Source: Bin87 sp965222895
GTDB taxonomy: Bacteria > Chloroflexota > Dehalococcoidia > Lucifugimonadales > UBA3495
DNA: 64,000 nucleotides
Assembly (NCBI GenBank): GCA_965222895.1
Contig: CBDCVB010000002.1
Span: 1,736,001 to 1,800,000, forward strand
Reading direction: 5' to 3'
The position numbers were made by a program, and so were the translations under genes. Below the pieces are notes generated by a model. That model was not told the origin of the DNA and ran no database searches. It saw only the letters and a program-made list of their open reading frames with translations. Each line of letters begins with the position of its first letter. Position 1 is the stretch's first letter. Positions 8,322 to 17,310 of the stretch are shown here, piece by piece.

Positions 8322-9239
8322 ATGCAGCGTTTCATCATCTTGAGAATTTTGCAGGGATTGCTGGCGGTATTCGTCATCAGCTTGATTGTCTTCGCCCTCT
8401 CGCGGGTGGCCGGGGACCCGCTGGCTGCCATTTTGGACGACGAGGCCGGCAAGGAGCAAATCGAGCTCCTTCGAGAAAGCTGGGGTTTGAATGAGCCCCT
8501 ACATATCCAGTATTTCACCTACATGCGCCGGTTGTTGACTGGCGATTTGGGCGTTTCGTTTAAGTGGGACCGTCCGGTGGTGGAGCTCATTGCAGAAAGG
8601 CTTCCGGCGACGGTGCAGTTATCATCATTCGCTTTGTTAATTACCGGGCTAATTGCCTTTCCCATTGGCGTAATGTCGGCGGTGAAAAAGGATTCCTTGT
8701 TTGATACCGGCGGGAAAATGTTCGCCATATTAGGGCAGTCTGCACCCACTTTCGCAGTCGGGCTGATTTTGATGTGGATTTTCGCAGTTCAACTGGGTTG
8801 GCTGCCCACTTCCGGCAAAGGCGGCATATCACATATGCTGCTGCCCGGTTTCGCTCTTGGCTACTACAACGTGGCCGCCATTATGCGCCTTACTCGCTCC
8901 TCAATGCTGGATGTCCTGGATACCGAGTACGTCAAACTAGCCCGCATTAAAGGGATACCAGAGCGGAAGATCATCTGGAAGCATTGCTTCCGCAACGCCC
9001 TGATTGTCCCGTTGACCTATTTCAGCCTCATTTTCGCAGTAGTCATCACCGGCTCAGTGGTCATCGAAACCGTATTCGCCTGGCCCGGCCTGGGGCTCAT
9101 GGTCATTGAAGCCATCAATTCTAAAGACCACATTACCGTGCAGGCTGTAGTAATGCTCTTCGCGCTGTTGTATGTCGGAATTAACATTATTACCGACATC
9201 ACCTACGCCTACGTTGACCCACGCATTCGTTACGGCTAA
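8322..9239 (+). CDS. ABC transporter permease, DppB type (B1)
   Basis: 305 residues, the normal length for DppB/OppB. MQRFIILRILQGLLAVFVISLIVFAL is the first membrane segment. WGLNEPLHIQYFTYMRRLLTGDLG is the conserved periplasmic stretch. The ATPase-coupling EAA loop is DVLDTEYVKLARIKGIPERKIIWKH. It ends YVDPRIRYG as in most DppB proteins. B2, about 4.7 kb downstream, is a close paralogue (LARIKG, FRNALIVP and GSVVIETVFAWPGLG all shared), which shows a segmental duplication. It forms the inner-membrane channel with C1. Confidence 0.94.
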   Translation: MQRFIILRILQGLLAVFVISLIVFALSRVAGDPLAAILDDEAGKEQIELLRESWGLNEPLHIQYFTYMRRLLTGDLGVSFKWDRPVVELIAERLPATVQLSSFALLITGLIAFPIGVMSAVKKDSLFDTGGKMFAILGQSAPTFAVGLILMWIFAVQLGWLPTSGKGGISHMLLPGFALGYYNVAAIMRLTRSSMLDVLDTEYVKLARIKGIPERKIIWKHCFRNALIVPLTYFSLIFAVVITGSVVIETVFAWPGLGLMVIEAINSKDHITVQAVVMLFALLYVGINIITDITYAYVDPRIRYG

Positions 9240-9311
9240 AACGCCGTCCGACCTCAAAACCTGGCAGATAAAGCTGATCGCAATGATCCAGATTACCGGA
9301 GGAAATGAATA

Positions 9312-10403
9312 ATGGCTGTGCAAGCAGGCGCGCCGGGCGGGCCTACCGGTGCAATACAGGTGACCGTTCCCGCCGCTCGCGGGTTTTCCCCAAGCCGAGC
9401 CTGGAGCGAGTTCCGCCGCTTTCCGTCAATACCTTTTTTCATCCTGATTTTCCTGCTGGTTATCCCGGCTATTTTCGCCGACGTGCTGGCTCCCCATAGC
9501 CATATTATCGGCGACCTGGACCGGGAACTCGAACCACCGGGCTGGGTTCCCGACCGGGAAAAGAGCCAAATCGTAGTTAGGCGGGCCAAAGACCAGAACT
9601 CTGAAATCAGCATTAAAAACGCGCAACGCAATCTGAATAACGGCGTTGCTACGCTGGAAGATGCCAATGGCAACGGCGAGGTCGATATCGGCGAAACGGT
9701 GGTGCGTATTGCACCCGGCGGCAGCTGGGAATATCCCTTCGGAACCGACAAACAGGGACGGGACGTGCTAAGTCGGCTGATGCACGGCGCTCGAATATCT
9801 TTGGCCGTATCCGTCCTCGCTATCCTGGTGGGCGGAATCTTAGGTACCGGCTTGGGAATGCTGGCAGCTTTCCGCGGCGGCTTCGTTGACGCTTTCGTAA
9901 TGCGAATTGTAGATATCAAACTGGCTTTCCCATCAATCCTGTTGGCTCTCACACTGGTAGTCGCCATCGGCTCAGGGTTCAGCACTGTCATTATCGTCAT
10001 CGCTCTGCTACTGTGGGCTCGCTATGCCCGCGTAGTGCGCGGCGAGGCTTTAGCTATTCGGGAACGCGACTTCATTGACCGGGCGCGGGTTGCGGGCGCA
10101 TCCAATATACGCATTATGATGCGCCATATCTTCCCCAACGTGTTCAACACGGTGATTGTGCTGGCAACGCTGGAAGTAGGGCACGTTATCATCCTTGAAG
10201 CTACTCTGAGTTTCCTGGGAGCCGGCATACCCAGACCTAATCCGGCTTGGGGACTGATGGCCGCCGACGGACGCGAAGTCATTACCAGTTCCTGGTGGAT
10301 TTTCCTGTTCCCGTGCTTGTCCATCGTCTTGACGGTACTGTCGATGAACTTGCTGGGAGACTGGTTGCGGGACCGACTGGACCCCAAGTTGCGGAACGTG
10401 TAA
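9312..10403 (+). CDS. ABC transporter permease, DppC type (C1), with calcium-loop insertion
   Basis: 363 residues, longer than a usual DppC (about 280-300). After the first membrane segment (IPFFILIFLLVIPAIFADVLAPHSH) there is an insertion of about 70-80 residues before the family motif GTDKQGRDVLSRLMHGARISL. Within it, residues 117-128 read DANGNGEVDIGE, an EF-hand/dockerin-like Ca2+ loop with acidic or amide side chains at positions 1, 3, 5, 9 and 12. By DppC topology this lies outside the cytoplasm. The EAA loop, EALAIRERDFIDRARVAGAS, is normal. RBS GGAGG is at 9298-9302. The extra domain may touch SBP1; that is inference. Confidence 0.93.
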   Translation: MAVQAGAPGGPTGAIQVTVPAARGFSPSRAWSEFRRFPSIPFFILIFLLVIPAIFADVLAPHSHIIGDLDRELEPPGWVPDREKSQIVVRRAKDQNSEISIKNAQRNLNNGVATLEDANGNGEVDIGETVVRIAPGGSWEYPFGTDKQGRDVLSRLMHGARISLAVSVLAILVGGILGTGLGMLAAFRGGFVDAFVMRIVDIKLAFPSILLALTLVVAIGSGFSTVIIVIALLLWARYARVVRGEALAIRERDFIDRARVAGASNIRIMMRHIFPNVFNTVIVLATLEVGHVIILEATLSFLGAGIPRPNPAWGLMAADGREVITSSWWIFLFPCLSIVLTVLSMNLLGDWLRDRLDPKLRNV

Positions 10404-10991
10404 GTCTCAAAAACGCAACAACAAAAGAATTCGTCTCGCTGCCTGGATTTTGGCGGTTCTTACCACGAACCGCCGAGCATTCGGAGTTTTCACACTCTGC
10501 ACTCCAGGCAGCGAGGTTATTAACTCGGTGCTGATTGAACGGGCGAATTGCTAGTCCAAGCACGGAACAGAGCGGCGGCCCTTTTGGGATTGGTTGAGGC
10601 GCCGGCCTGCATGCACGACCAATTGAGTGCGTTATTTCGTTACCGGCTTGCCCTCGAATCTATGTATTAGGTTATTCAATACAACAACGACGATGAAATT
10701 CCATATTGTGTAGTGCCACGAATCTTCAGCACATAATTCGCCATTACGACTCCGCCAATATGCTAATGTCGTAATAGACTTGACGTGTTTCGTAAAGCAG
10801 AACGTTCATGTTGCACGAAACGCCGTGCAACATCCAATGTTGGCCGGTTTGACTGCATCTTCCAAGTTGCATATATTTCCTTAGCCACCCCTGTGGCGCA
10901 GGTGGCCGATGTGCGCACCAGGAAACTGGCAGTCAGGTTCCTGGTGCGTGTTCTTGCGGCTACCATTACCCTTATAGGAGCAATCCGATAT
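10404..10991 (+). promoter_or_regulatory. Intergenic region with a three-way-junction-like structure
   Basis: 588 bp without a convincing gene. At about 10436-10516 the outer arms CTCGCTGCCTGGA and TCCAGGCAGCGAG enclose a perfect hairpin GGCGGTTC-TTACCAC-GAACCGCC and a smaller one GGAGT-TTTCAC-ACTCT. Together they would fold as a three-way junction in RNA or a branched cruciform in DNA. It starts about 33 bp after the C1 stop, so it may end or protect the first transcript. The A+T-richer part at about 10660-10780 is a likely site for a second promoter ahead of SBP2. The 69-codon frame from 10785 is treated as non-coding leader. Confidence 0.5.
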
Positions 10992-12950
10992 ATGAGCAAT
11001 CCGATGTCAAACATACCGATCTTGCGGTTCCCAGTCGTTGCGTTACTGATCGCCCTCGCTACCACGTTGGTAGTAGTTGGGTGCGGAGGGACCGGAGAGC
11101 CCGCAGCAGAGCCTGTCGCGACTGCGGCGGTCGCTCCCACTTCACCGCCCTCCTCACCGCCCACCGCTGCGGCAACGGCGCCTGCTGCCGGGGGAGGGTC
11201 CGCTCCCACACGGCCGTCGTTCGTCGGTTCGACTCCCGTCGCCGACGTGAGGCCGACTGCTGACACGGGCGCTGCCACCGGCGAACTCAAAACCAAAAAC
11301 CTGATTTTCCTGTTCTCCCAACAAACCCGACAGGGCATCATGGACTGCGACGTCACGGGCAGCGCGACTAGTCAGCATCGGCCGTCGCACGAATTCCTGT
11401 TGGACCCCAACCGGTACAGCGGGGCTATTGAACCGCAGCTCGCCACGGACTGGAGCGTATCCGAGGATGGGCGCACCTGGAATTTCAAACTGCGGGAAGG
11501 CGTTGAGTTCCATTTCGGATACGGCGAATTCACTGCCGATGACATTGTGAACTCGTTGAATTACTACACTAACCCCGCCTGTGGGGCATCCTACTCGGAC
11601 TATTTCCGCACCAACCCTCAGGCCGTGCCTGAGATAGTGAGCGACCACGAAATTAACCTGCACATGGGTGTCCGCCCCGAGCTCATTTTTGACTACTGGA
11701 TTTCTGGATATCGCGGTCTCCCCATTACCAGCAAGGCCCAATGGGATACTGGATGTCCTAATGGTGAGGCAGATTACGAGGCATTCGATACGTCTGCTCA
11801 CCTGGATGGATATTGTACCGCTGGCGAGCAGAAGTTGCTGGACGAAGGCCCGGCCCGACTTGGCCCATACCAATTCGCCAGTTTCGAGAAAGGTATCGGT
11901 TGGATGTGGGAACGTTCCCCGATTGACCACTACCGGGTCGACCCGGACTGGGATACCATAGAAATCAAGATTATCGAAGAGGCGTCAACGCGGTTGGCCT
12001 CGATGCTAGCGCGAGAAGCGCAGCTCGCTACCATTGACCGGGCGTTGGTCGGTCAGGCGCTGGACTCCGGATTGGACCTCTCCCAAAGTCAGGTCACTGC
12101 CGTCAACAGCATGATGGTATTCGGAGGTATGTACCACTCGACCAAAGAAGGCCCCGAGTTCGCTCCATACTCTGCGGCGTCTTATGACCCTACCGTGCCC
12201 TGGGCGGATCGTGGCGATAATGGGAAAAAGGTCCGCATGGCAATGAACAAAGCGATTGATCGCGATGCCATTAGGGAAAATATCTTTGACGGCCAGGGCG
12301 ACGAAGGGCGTGTGGCCGGGCTCATACCCAGTTCCGAGGCGTTCGGCGGCGAGTATGCCGGCTACAACCCGGCTTGGGAATCGGATTGGGAAGAACTTTA
12401 CGGCTACGATGTCCAGCGCGCCAGGGAATTGCTGGTTGAGGCCGGTTACCCCAACGGATTCCATGTTCCGATTATCAGCTACACGATGAGCGGATTGCCG
12501 GAGATGAAGGATTACGTGGAAGCCATTGCGGCAATGTGGGAAAATATCGGCTTGGAAACCGAAATTAGGGAAATGGAGTTCTCAGCATGGCGGGAAGAAT
12601 ATCGTGGCGCGACCACCACGTGTTGTGTTTACCCGTTCCGCGGATACGCAGAACCCCCTCATCCCACCGTCCACTTTGCCTATAGTCCCGAGCGGTTTAT
12701 GCGCTTCTACGTGAGTGATACCGCTTGGCAAAACACTTACAACGCACTGAATTCGCTCAACTTCGAAGAGCAGCTGGGCCACTGGCACGCCGTAACCGAC
12801 GAGTTGTTCTACGATGTGGTGAGTATTCCTTTGCACACGCTTTCGGTTCAGGTAGTCATTGACCCCGAGGTCGTCGCGGAGTACGCCTATCTCGGGCCTT
12901 ATGGCGGCCAATTCACCGACCTGGAACATATCAGGGGAGTCCGTTACTAA
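10992..12950 (+). CDS. Peptide-type ABC transporter substrate-binding lipoprotein (SBP2)
   Basis: 652 residues, solute-binding protein family 5, paralogous to SBP1. The lipoprotein signal ends at Cys31 (LVVVGC-GG) when the start at 10992 is used, with TAGGAG about 11 bp upstream; an ATG at 11004 is also possible. A Pro/Ala/Gly-rich linker runs to about residue 90. Then come YSGAIEPQLATDWSVSEDGR and KKVRMAMNKAIDRDAIRENIF, as in SBP1. Regions shared with SBP1 include DCxVTGS, YYTxPAC(R/G)ASYSDYFR and CCVYxFRG. The two probably bind related but different solutes and feed the shared D and F ATPases. Confidence 0.92.
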   Translation: MSNPMSNIPILRFPVVALLIALATTLVVVGCGGTGEPAAEPVATAAVAPTSPPSSPPTAAATAPAAGGGSAPTRPSFVGSTPVADVRPTADTGAATGELKTKNLIFLFSQQTRQGIMDCDVTGSATSQHRPSHEFLLDPNRYSGAIEPQLATDWSVSEDGRTWNFKLREGVEFHFGYGEFTADDIVNSLNYYTNPACGASYSDYFRTNPQAVPEIVSDHEINLHMGVRPELIFDYWISGYRGLPITSKAQWDTGCPNGEADYEAFDTSAHLDGYCTAGEQKLLDEGPARLGPYQFASFEKGIGWMWERSPIDHYRVDPDWDTIEIKIIEEASTRLASMLAREAQLATIDRALVGQALDSGLDLSQSQVTAVNSMMVFGGMYHSTKEGPEFAPYSAASYDPTVPWADRGDNGKKVRMAMNKAIDRDAIRENIFDGQGDEGRVAGLIPSSEAFGGEYAGYNPAWESDWEELYGYDVQRARELLVEAGYPNGFHVPIISYTMSGLPEMKDYVEAIAAMWENIGLETEIREMEFSAWREEYRGATTTCCVYPFRGYAEPPHPTVHFAYSPERFMRFYVSDTAWQNTYNALNSLNFEEQLGHWHAVTDELFYDVVSIPLHTLSVQVVIDPEVVAEYAYLGPYGGQFTDLEHIRGVRY

Positions 12951-12994
12951 GCCGACGACCCTATCGGAAACCCGAATTAAGACAGCGCTAATAT

Positions 12995-13034
12995 CCTCCG
13001 GCCAAACCACCAGTCCTGGTGCGAAGGCCGGAGG
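12995..13034 (+). promoter_or_regulatory. Strong hairpin between SBP2 and permease B2
   Basis: CCTCCGGCC (12995-13003) pairs with GGCCGGAGG (13026-13034). The loop holds a second complementary pair, CACCA with TGGTG (13008-13021). It lies between the SBP2 stop and the B2 start, the same place as the unrelated-sequence hairpin after SBP1. No T-run follows. It is probably an RNA stabiliser or attenuator. Confidence 0.7.
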
Positions 13035-13076
13035 GATTTCCTGTATTGGACACCAGGTAAAGTAAGGGAGTCTTTG

Positions 13077-13997
13077 ATGCAGCGGTACATTTTGAGACGA
13101 TTGGCACAGGGTATCCTCGCCATCTTCGTCATCAGCACAGTGACGTTCGCACTGGCCCGTGTTTCGGGGGACCCTCTGAATGTGTTGCTGCCCGAAGAGG
13201 CGTCCGAGGAGCAAATCGCGCTCACCAAGATCGAATGGGGGCTCGATAAACCTCTACATATGCAATACATCCTGTTCCTGGGGAAGTTGGTCCAGGGGGA
13301 TTTGGGCGAAGCATTGGCTTGGCCCAACACCTCTGCCGGCGAACTGATTATGGAACGCCTCCCCAACACGATTCAGCTCTCCGCGGCCGCATTGTTGGTC
13401 AGCGGTTTGATTGCATTTCCGGTGGGTGTCCTCGTAGCAATCAAGAAGGACACATTTATAGACTTCAGCGGGAAAATGTTTGCCATATTGGGTCAGTCCG
13501 CGCCCTCCTTCGCGGTGGGACTGATTCTGATGTGGATATTCGCCGTTCAGTTGGACTTCTTCCCCACCTCCGGGAAAGGGGGCATCGAATACATGGTGCT
13601 GCCCGCGATAGCCTTGGGCTACTACAACGTGGCAGCGCTGATGCGACTGACCCGTTCGTCCATGCTCGAAGTGCTGGACACCGAGTACGTGAAGCTGGCG
13701 CGCATTAAGGGCGTGCCGGAATGGAAGATTGTCTGGAAACACTGTTTCCGTAATGCTCTCATCGTGCCGATTACGTATTTTGGCCTCATCGGAGCAGTGC
13801 TAATCACGGGTTCAGTCGTCATTGAGACCGTGTTCGCGTGGCCCGGCCTGGGCGCCTTGGTCATCGACGCGATTTTGTTCCGCGACTATGTCGTGGTGCA
13901 GGCCGTCGTTTTGTTGTTCGCGACCGCATTCGTGTGTATCAACATAATGATTGATGTGCTTTACGCTTATATCGACCCTCGAATCCGCTACGGGTAA
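13077..13997 (+). CDS. ABC transporter permease, DppB type (B2)
   Basis: 306 residues. It aligns end to end with B1 (GKMFAILGQSAPSFAVGLILMWIFAVQL is nearly the same in both). The EAA-loop region is DTEYVKLARIKGVPEWKIVWKH and the C-terminus is YIDPRIRYG. The ATG at 13077 is preferred over the TTG one codon earlier because GGGAG (13066-13070) gives good spacing. With C2 it should form the channel of the second transporter. The differences from B1 cluster in the periplasmic stretch after the first membrane segment, where contact with the binding protein is expected. Confidence 0.94.
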   Translation: MQRYILRRLAQGILAIFVISTVTFALARVSGDPLNVLLPEEASEEQIALTKIEWGLDKPLHMQYILFLGKLVQGDLGEALAWPNTSAGELIMERLPNTIQLSAAALLVSGLIAFPVGVLVAIKKDTFIDFSGKMFAILGQSAPSFAVGLILMWIFAVQLDFFPTSGKGGIEYMVLPAIALGYYNVAALMRLTRSSMLEVLDTEYVKLARIKGVPEWKIVWKHCFRNALIVPITYFGLIGAVLITGSVVIETVFAWPGLGALVIDAILFRDYVVVQAVVLLFATAFVCINIMIDVLYAYIDPRIRYG

Positions 13998-14047
13998 ACT
14001 ACCCGCGTGTTCGTACCCGTGCAACCACCCGATAGGGGAGGTAGAAA

Positions 14048-15133
14048 ATGGCAGTAGTCGTTACCACACCGGGAATAGCCGCTCCCGTCGACCAACGCCC
14101 GCCGAGCCGACTGGCTTCCGGCTTACAAACCGCGCGGCAACTTCCGATTATTCCAACCGCTATCTTGATCGTACTGCTGGTCATCCCCGCAATTTTCGCC
14201 AATCAATTGGCCCCCCATAGTCACCGCCTGGGCACCCTGAACGATGCAAAACTGCCGCCGTTCTGGGTTTCAGAAAGTTTCGAGCAGCGTACCGTGGTGC
14301 AGCGCCCCGACCGAACCCAGCTGGATACTGTAATCGGAATGTCCAACGCCCAACGGAAAGTCCAGCGCGGTGAGGCCACCTTCATCTCCGGTGGCGAAGA
14401 TGGCGCGGTCAACCCTGGCGACGTTATCCGGTACCAGGCCAAAGAAGGCGGGTCAACCAAATATCTATTGGGTACCGACAAACAGGGGCGCGACATTCTG
14501 AGTCGCATTATGCACGGCGCCCGCATCTCGCTGCTAGTGTCGTCCCTGGCTATCCTGTTGGGCGGCGGACTTGGCACCATATTGGGAATGTTGGCGGCGT
14601 ACCGTGGCGGCAAAATCGACTCGATTATAATGCGCGTCGTTGACATCAAGCTGGCGTTCCCGTCCATATTGCTGGCCCTGGTGCTGGTTGCTGCGATCGG
14701 CGCCGGTATCACCACCGTCATCATCGTGATAGCCGTGTTGCTGTGGGCACGGTATGCCCGCATCGTGCGCGGCGAAGCATTGGCAATCAAGCAGCAGGAT
14801 TTCATCGACCGGGCGCGCGTATCCGGCGCTTCGAACGTAAGGATTATGATCCGCCACATTTTCCCGAACCTGGTCAACACTGTGGTAGTATTGGCCACAC
14901 TGGAGGTTGGTCACGTAATTATCCTGGAATCCACTCTGAGCTTCCTGGGCGCCGGCATTCAGGCTCCCAGACCGGCTTGGGGAGTGATGGTAGCAGGCGG
15001 CAGAGACCTCATCACAATTGAGTGGTGGATTTTCCTGTTCCCGTGCTTGGCCATCGTCCTGACGGTACTATCAATGAACTTGCTGGGAGACTGGTTGCGA
15101 GACCGCTTGGATCCTAAATTGAGGAACGTGTAG
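14048..15133 (+). CDS. ABC transporter permease, DppC type (C2), with degenerate insertion
   Basis: 361 residues, paralogous to C1 and carrying the same long insertion between the first membrane segment and GTDKQGRDILSRIMHGARISL. Here the site matching the C1 calcium loop reads SGGEDGAVNPGD (residues 114-125): several ligand positions are lost, so calcium binding is doubtful. The EAA loop is EALAIKQQDFIDRARVSGAS. The C-terminus, LLGDWLRDRLDPKLRNV, is the same as in C1. The stop at 15131-15133 is 4 bp ahead of the D ATPase start, so they are translated as one operon. Confidence 0.93.
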   Translation: MAVVVTTPGIAAPVDQRPPSRLASGLQTARQLPIIPTAILIVLLVIPAIFANQLAPHSHRLGTLNDAKLPPFWVSESFEQRTVVQRPDRTQLDTVIGMSNAQRKVQRGEATFISGGEDGAVNPGDVIRYQAKEGGSTKYLLGTDKQGRDILSRIMHGARISLLVSSLAILLGGGLGTILGMLAAYRGGKIDSIIMRVVDIKLAFPSILLALVLVAAIGAGITTVIIVIAVLLWARYARIVRGEALAIKQQDFIDRARVSGASNVRIMIRHIFPNLVNTVVVLATLEVGHVIILESTLSFLGAGIQAPRPAWGVMVAGGRDLITIEWWIFLFPCLAIVLTVLSMNLLGDWLRDRLDPKLRNV

Positions 15134-15137
15134 TGCT

Positions 15138-16181
15138 ATGACAGCTGTGCAAACCGAAGCCGAAACTATTCTGGAAGTAAAAGACCTTTATACCTACATT
15201 TTCACCCGCAACGCCACGGTGAAGGCAGTGGACGGCGTTTCCTTCACGTTGCATAAGGGCGAAACCCTGGGCATCGTGGGAGAATCGGGTTGCGGCAAAA
15301 CCATGACGGCGCTGTCGCTGCTGCGATTGGTGCCCCGCCCGGCCGGTAAGATTGTCGGGGGCGAAGTAATCCTGAATGGCGAAGATGTCCTGCTGAAAAG
15401 CGAAGACGAGATGCGCGACGTTCGCGGCCGCCAAATCTCCATGATTCTGCAGGACCCGCAGACCTCGCTGAATCCGGTGTTCACCATTGGCAACCAGTTG
15501 CGCGAGGCCCTGGGGATTGCCCACAAGGAAAACAAACGGTCAATGTTGGGCAGAGCGGTTGGCGCCCTGCGTTCCGTCAACGTGGCCGCTCCCGAGCGTC
15601 GCCTGGACGACTATCCTCACCAGATGTCAGGGGGAATGAAACAACGCGTAGTCGGCGCCATCGCGATGTCGTGCGAACCCGGTGTAATCATTGCCGACGA
15701 ACCTACCACCGCGCTTGATGTCACCATCCAACTTCAGTACCTGCGGCTGTTGAAAGACATTCAGGCGGAGACCGGACTGGCCATCATCTTCATCACCCAC
15801 GACTTCGGTGTGGTGGCGCGGATGTGCGACCGAGTGGCGGTGATGTACGCCGGGCGCATTATCGAACAAGGGAATGTGCGCGACATTTTCAACGCACCGT
15901 CGCATCCTTATACGCAGGCGCTGATCAACTCCGTGCCCAAGCTGGAAGAGCGGGTTGACCGGTTGTACTCCATCGACGGGCAACCGCCGCTGTTGTCCAA
16001 CTTGCCTGAGGGTTGCCGGTTCGCGCCGCGTTGCGTTTATGCAGCCGACCAATGCTACGAAGCCTATCCCCCGTCTGTCGAAAAGATAGCCGGGCATTAC
16101 GCTGATTGCTGGGCGTTGGATGAAAGCTGGCAAGGAACCGCAATCTCCGAATTCGTTGCGCCTACTGGCACTGCTGGCTAG
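15138..16181 (+). CDS. Peptide-type ABC transporter ATP-binding protein, DppD type
   Basis: 347 residues. Walker A is GESGCGKT. The ABC signature region, SGGMKQRVVGAIAM, is followed by Walker B IIADEPTTALD and the switch histidine in ITHDFG. The C-terminal oligopeptide-transporter region (GCRFAPRCVYAADQC) carries the cysteines typical of DppD/OppD. The RBS GAGGA lies inside the end of C2. It is the first of two different ATPases that probably power both duplicated permease pairs, because no other ATPase genes lie between the two units. Confidence 0.95.
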   Translation: MTAVQTEAETILEVKDLYTYIFTRNATVKAVDGVSFTLHKGETLGIVGESGCGKTMTALSLLRLVPRPAGKIVGGEVILNGEDVLLKSEDEMRDVRGRQISMILQDPQTSLNPVFTIGNQLREALGIAHKENKRSMLGRAVGALRSVNVAAPERRLDDYPHQMSGGMKQRVVGAIAMSCEPGVIIADEPTTALDVTIQLQYLRLLKDIQAETGLAIIFITHDFGVVARMCDRVAVMYAGRIIEQGNVRDIFNAPSHPYTQALINSVPKLEERVDRLYSIDGQPPLLSNLPEGCRFAPRCVYAADQCYEAYPPSVEKIAGHYADCWALDESWQGTAISEFVAPTGTAG

Positions 16182-16235
16182 GCTGACTCCGACCTGGCAG
16201 ACCCCACAATCAATCCTGAGGAGGAACGATTACTC

Positions 16236-17216
16236 ATGGTAGTCGCCACCAATGAAAACCTGCTGGAAGTACGAGGACTCAAGAAATACTTCCCGGTTAC
16301 CAAGGGCCTAATCATGATGAAGACTGTCGGCTACGTGCAGGCGGTCGATGGCATTTCGTTCAACATCAAGCAGGGAGAAACCGTCGGACTGGTCGGTGAA
16401 TCCGGCTGCGGTAAGACGACAACCAGCAAGTTGTTGCTGCGTCTGGAAGTTCCTACCGAAGGCGAGATCCTGTTGGAAGGGCAAGACATCAGCGGCTTCC
16501 GCGGCGCTCAGTTGCAGGAATATCGCACCACGGTGCAAGCCGTGTTTCAGGATCCGTGGTCGTCCCTGAGTCCTCGGATGCGAGTCCGCGACATCGTGGC
16601 CGAACCGCTGATCGTCAACCGGAACGTTACGACCGTTGAAAAGAACGAGCGCGTCGCTGAGGTGCTGAACCAGGTTGGACTGCACCCGGAGCAAGCTAAC
16701 AACTATCCCCATGAGTTTAGCGGTGGGCAGCGTCAGCGTATCGCCGTGGCGTCCGCGTTGGTCTCTTACCCGAAGTTGATTATCCTGGACGAACCGGTAT
16801 CGGCGCTAGACGTGTCGATTCGGGCACAGGTGATGAACCTGCTCAAAGACCTTCAGGAACAGTACAACGTCAGCTACCTGTTGATCGCCCACAACCTGGC
16901 CACCGTGCGTTACATGGCCCACCAGACGGCGGTAATGTACCTCGGTCAAATCGTTGAATACGCCGAGACCGAGGAGTTGTACGAAAACGCCCTGCACCCG
17001 TACACCAAGGCGCTGTTCTCAGCGGCGTTGCCGTCCCATCCTGACATGATTCGCGAGGACATCGTGCTGCAAGGCGAGGTGCCTTCACCCATCAACCCGC
17101 CCACCGGGTGCCGGTTCCACCCGCGGTGTCCCTTTGCGATGCCGCAGTGCTCGGAGGAAGTGCCCGTGGAGAAGGAAGTATCTCCCGGCCACCGGGTGTC
17201 CTGCCACCTGTATTAG
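16236..17216 (+). CDS. Peptide-type ABC transporter ATP-binding protein, DppF type
   Basis: 326 residues. Walker A is GESGCGKTT, the signature SGGQRQRIAVASAL, and Walker B LIILDEPVSALD. The switch region is LIAHNLA; the His is kept but Asp is replaced by Asn compared with the usual HD. The C-terminal motif GCRFHPRCPFAMPQC matches DppF/OppF. It is preceded by GAGGAGGAACG (16218-16228). It is the last gene of the operon; a perfect hairpin follows 30 bp after the stop. It should form a heterodimer with the DppD-type protein. Confidence 0.95.
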   Translation: MVVATNENLLEVRGLKKYFPVTKGLIMMKTVGYVQAVDGISFNIKQGETVGLVGESGCGKTTTSKLLLRLEVPTEGEILLEGQDISGFRGAQLQEYRTTVQAVFQDPWSSLSPRMRVRDIVAEPLIVNRNVTTVEKNERVAEVLNQVGLHPEQANNYPHEFSGGQRQRIAVASALVSYPKLIILDEPVSALDVSIRAQVMNLLKDLQEQYNVSYLLIAHNLATVRYMAHQTAVMYLGQIVEYAETEELYENALHPYTKALFSAALPSHPDMIREDIVLQGEVPSPINPPTGCRFHPRCPFAMPQCSEEVPVEKEVSPGHRVSCHLY

Positions 17217-17246
17217 CGCCACGGGTAACATACCCGCGATCTAGTA

Positions 17247-17279
17247 CGCCGCTGCAATCAGTGATTGCAGCGGCGCATT
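17247..17279 (+). terminator. Intrinsic terminator after the ABC operon
   Basis: CGCCGCTGCAATCA (17247-17260) and TGATTGCAGCGGCG (17262-17275) form a near-perfect palindrome of 14 bp per arm, followed by CATTTT. It lies between convergent genes (ABC operon and the minus-strand PQQ-type gene), so it can serve both strands. Confidence 0.85.
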
Positions 17280-17310
17280 TTCCGCCTTAAACCGGATTGG
17301 CCATGCCGGT

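Noticed and set aside
10785..10991. 69-residue N-terminal extension of SBP2
   Set aside because: It would bury the lipoprotein signal peptide that begins at 10992; low-complexity leader without an RBS.
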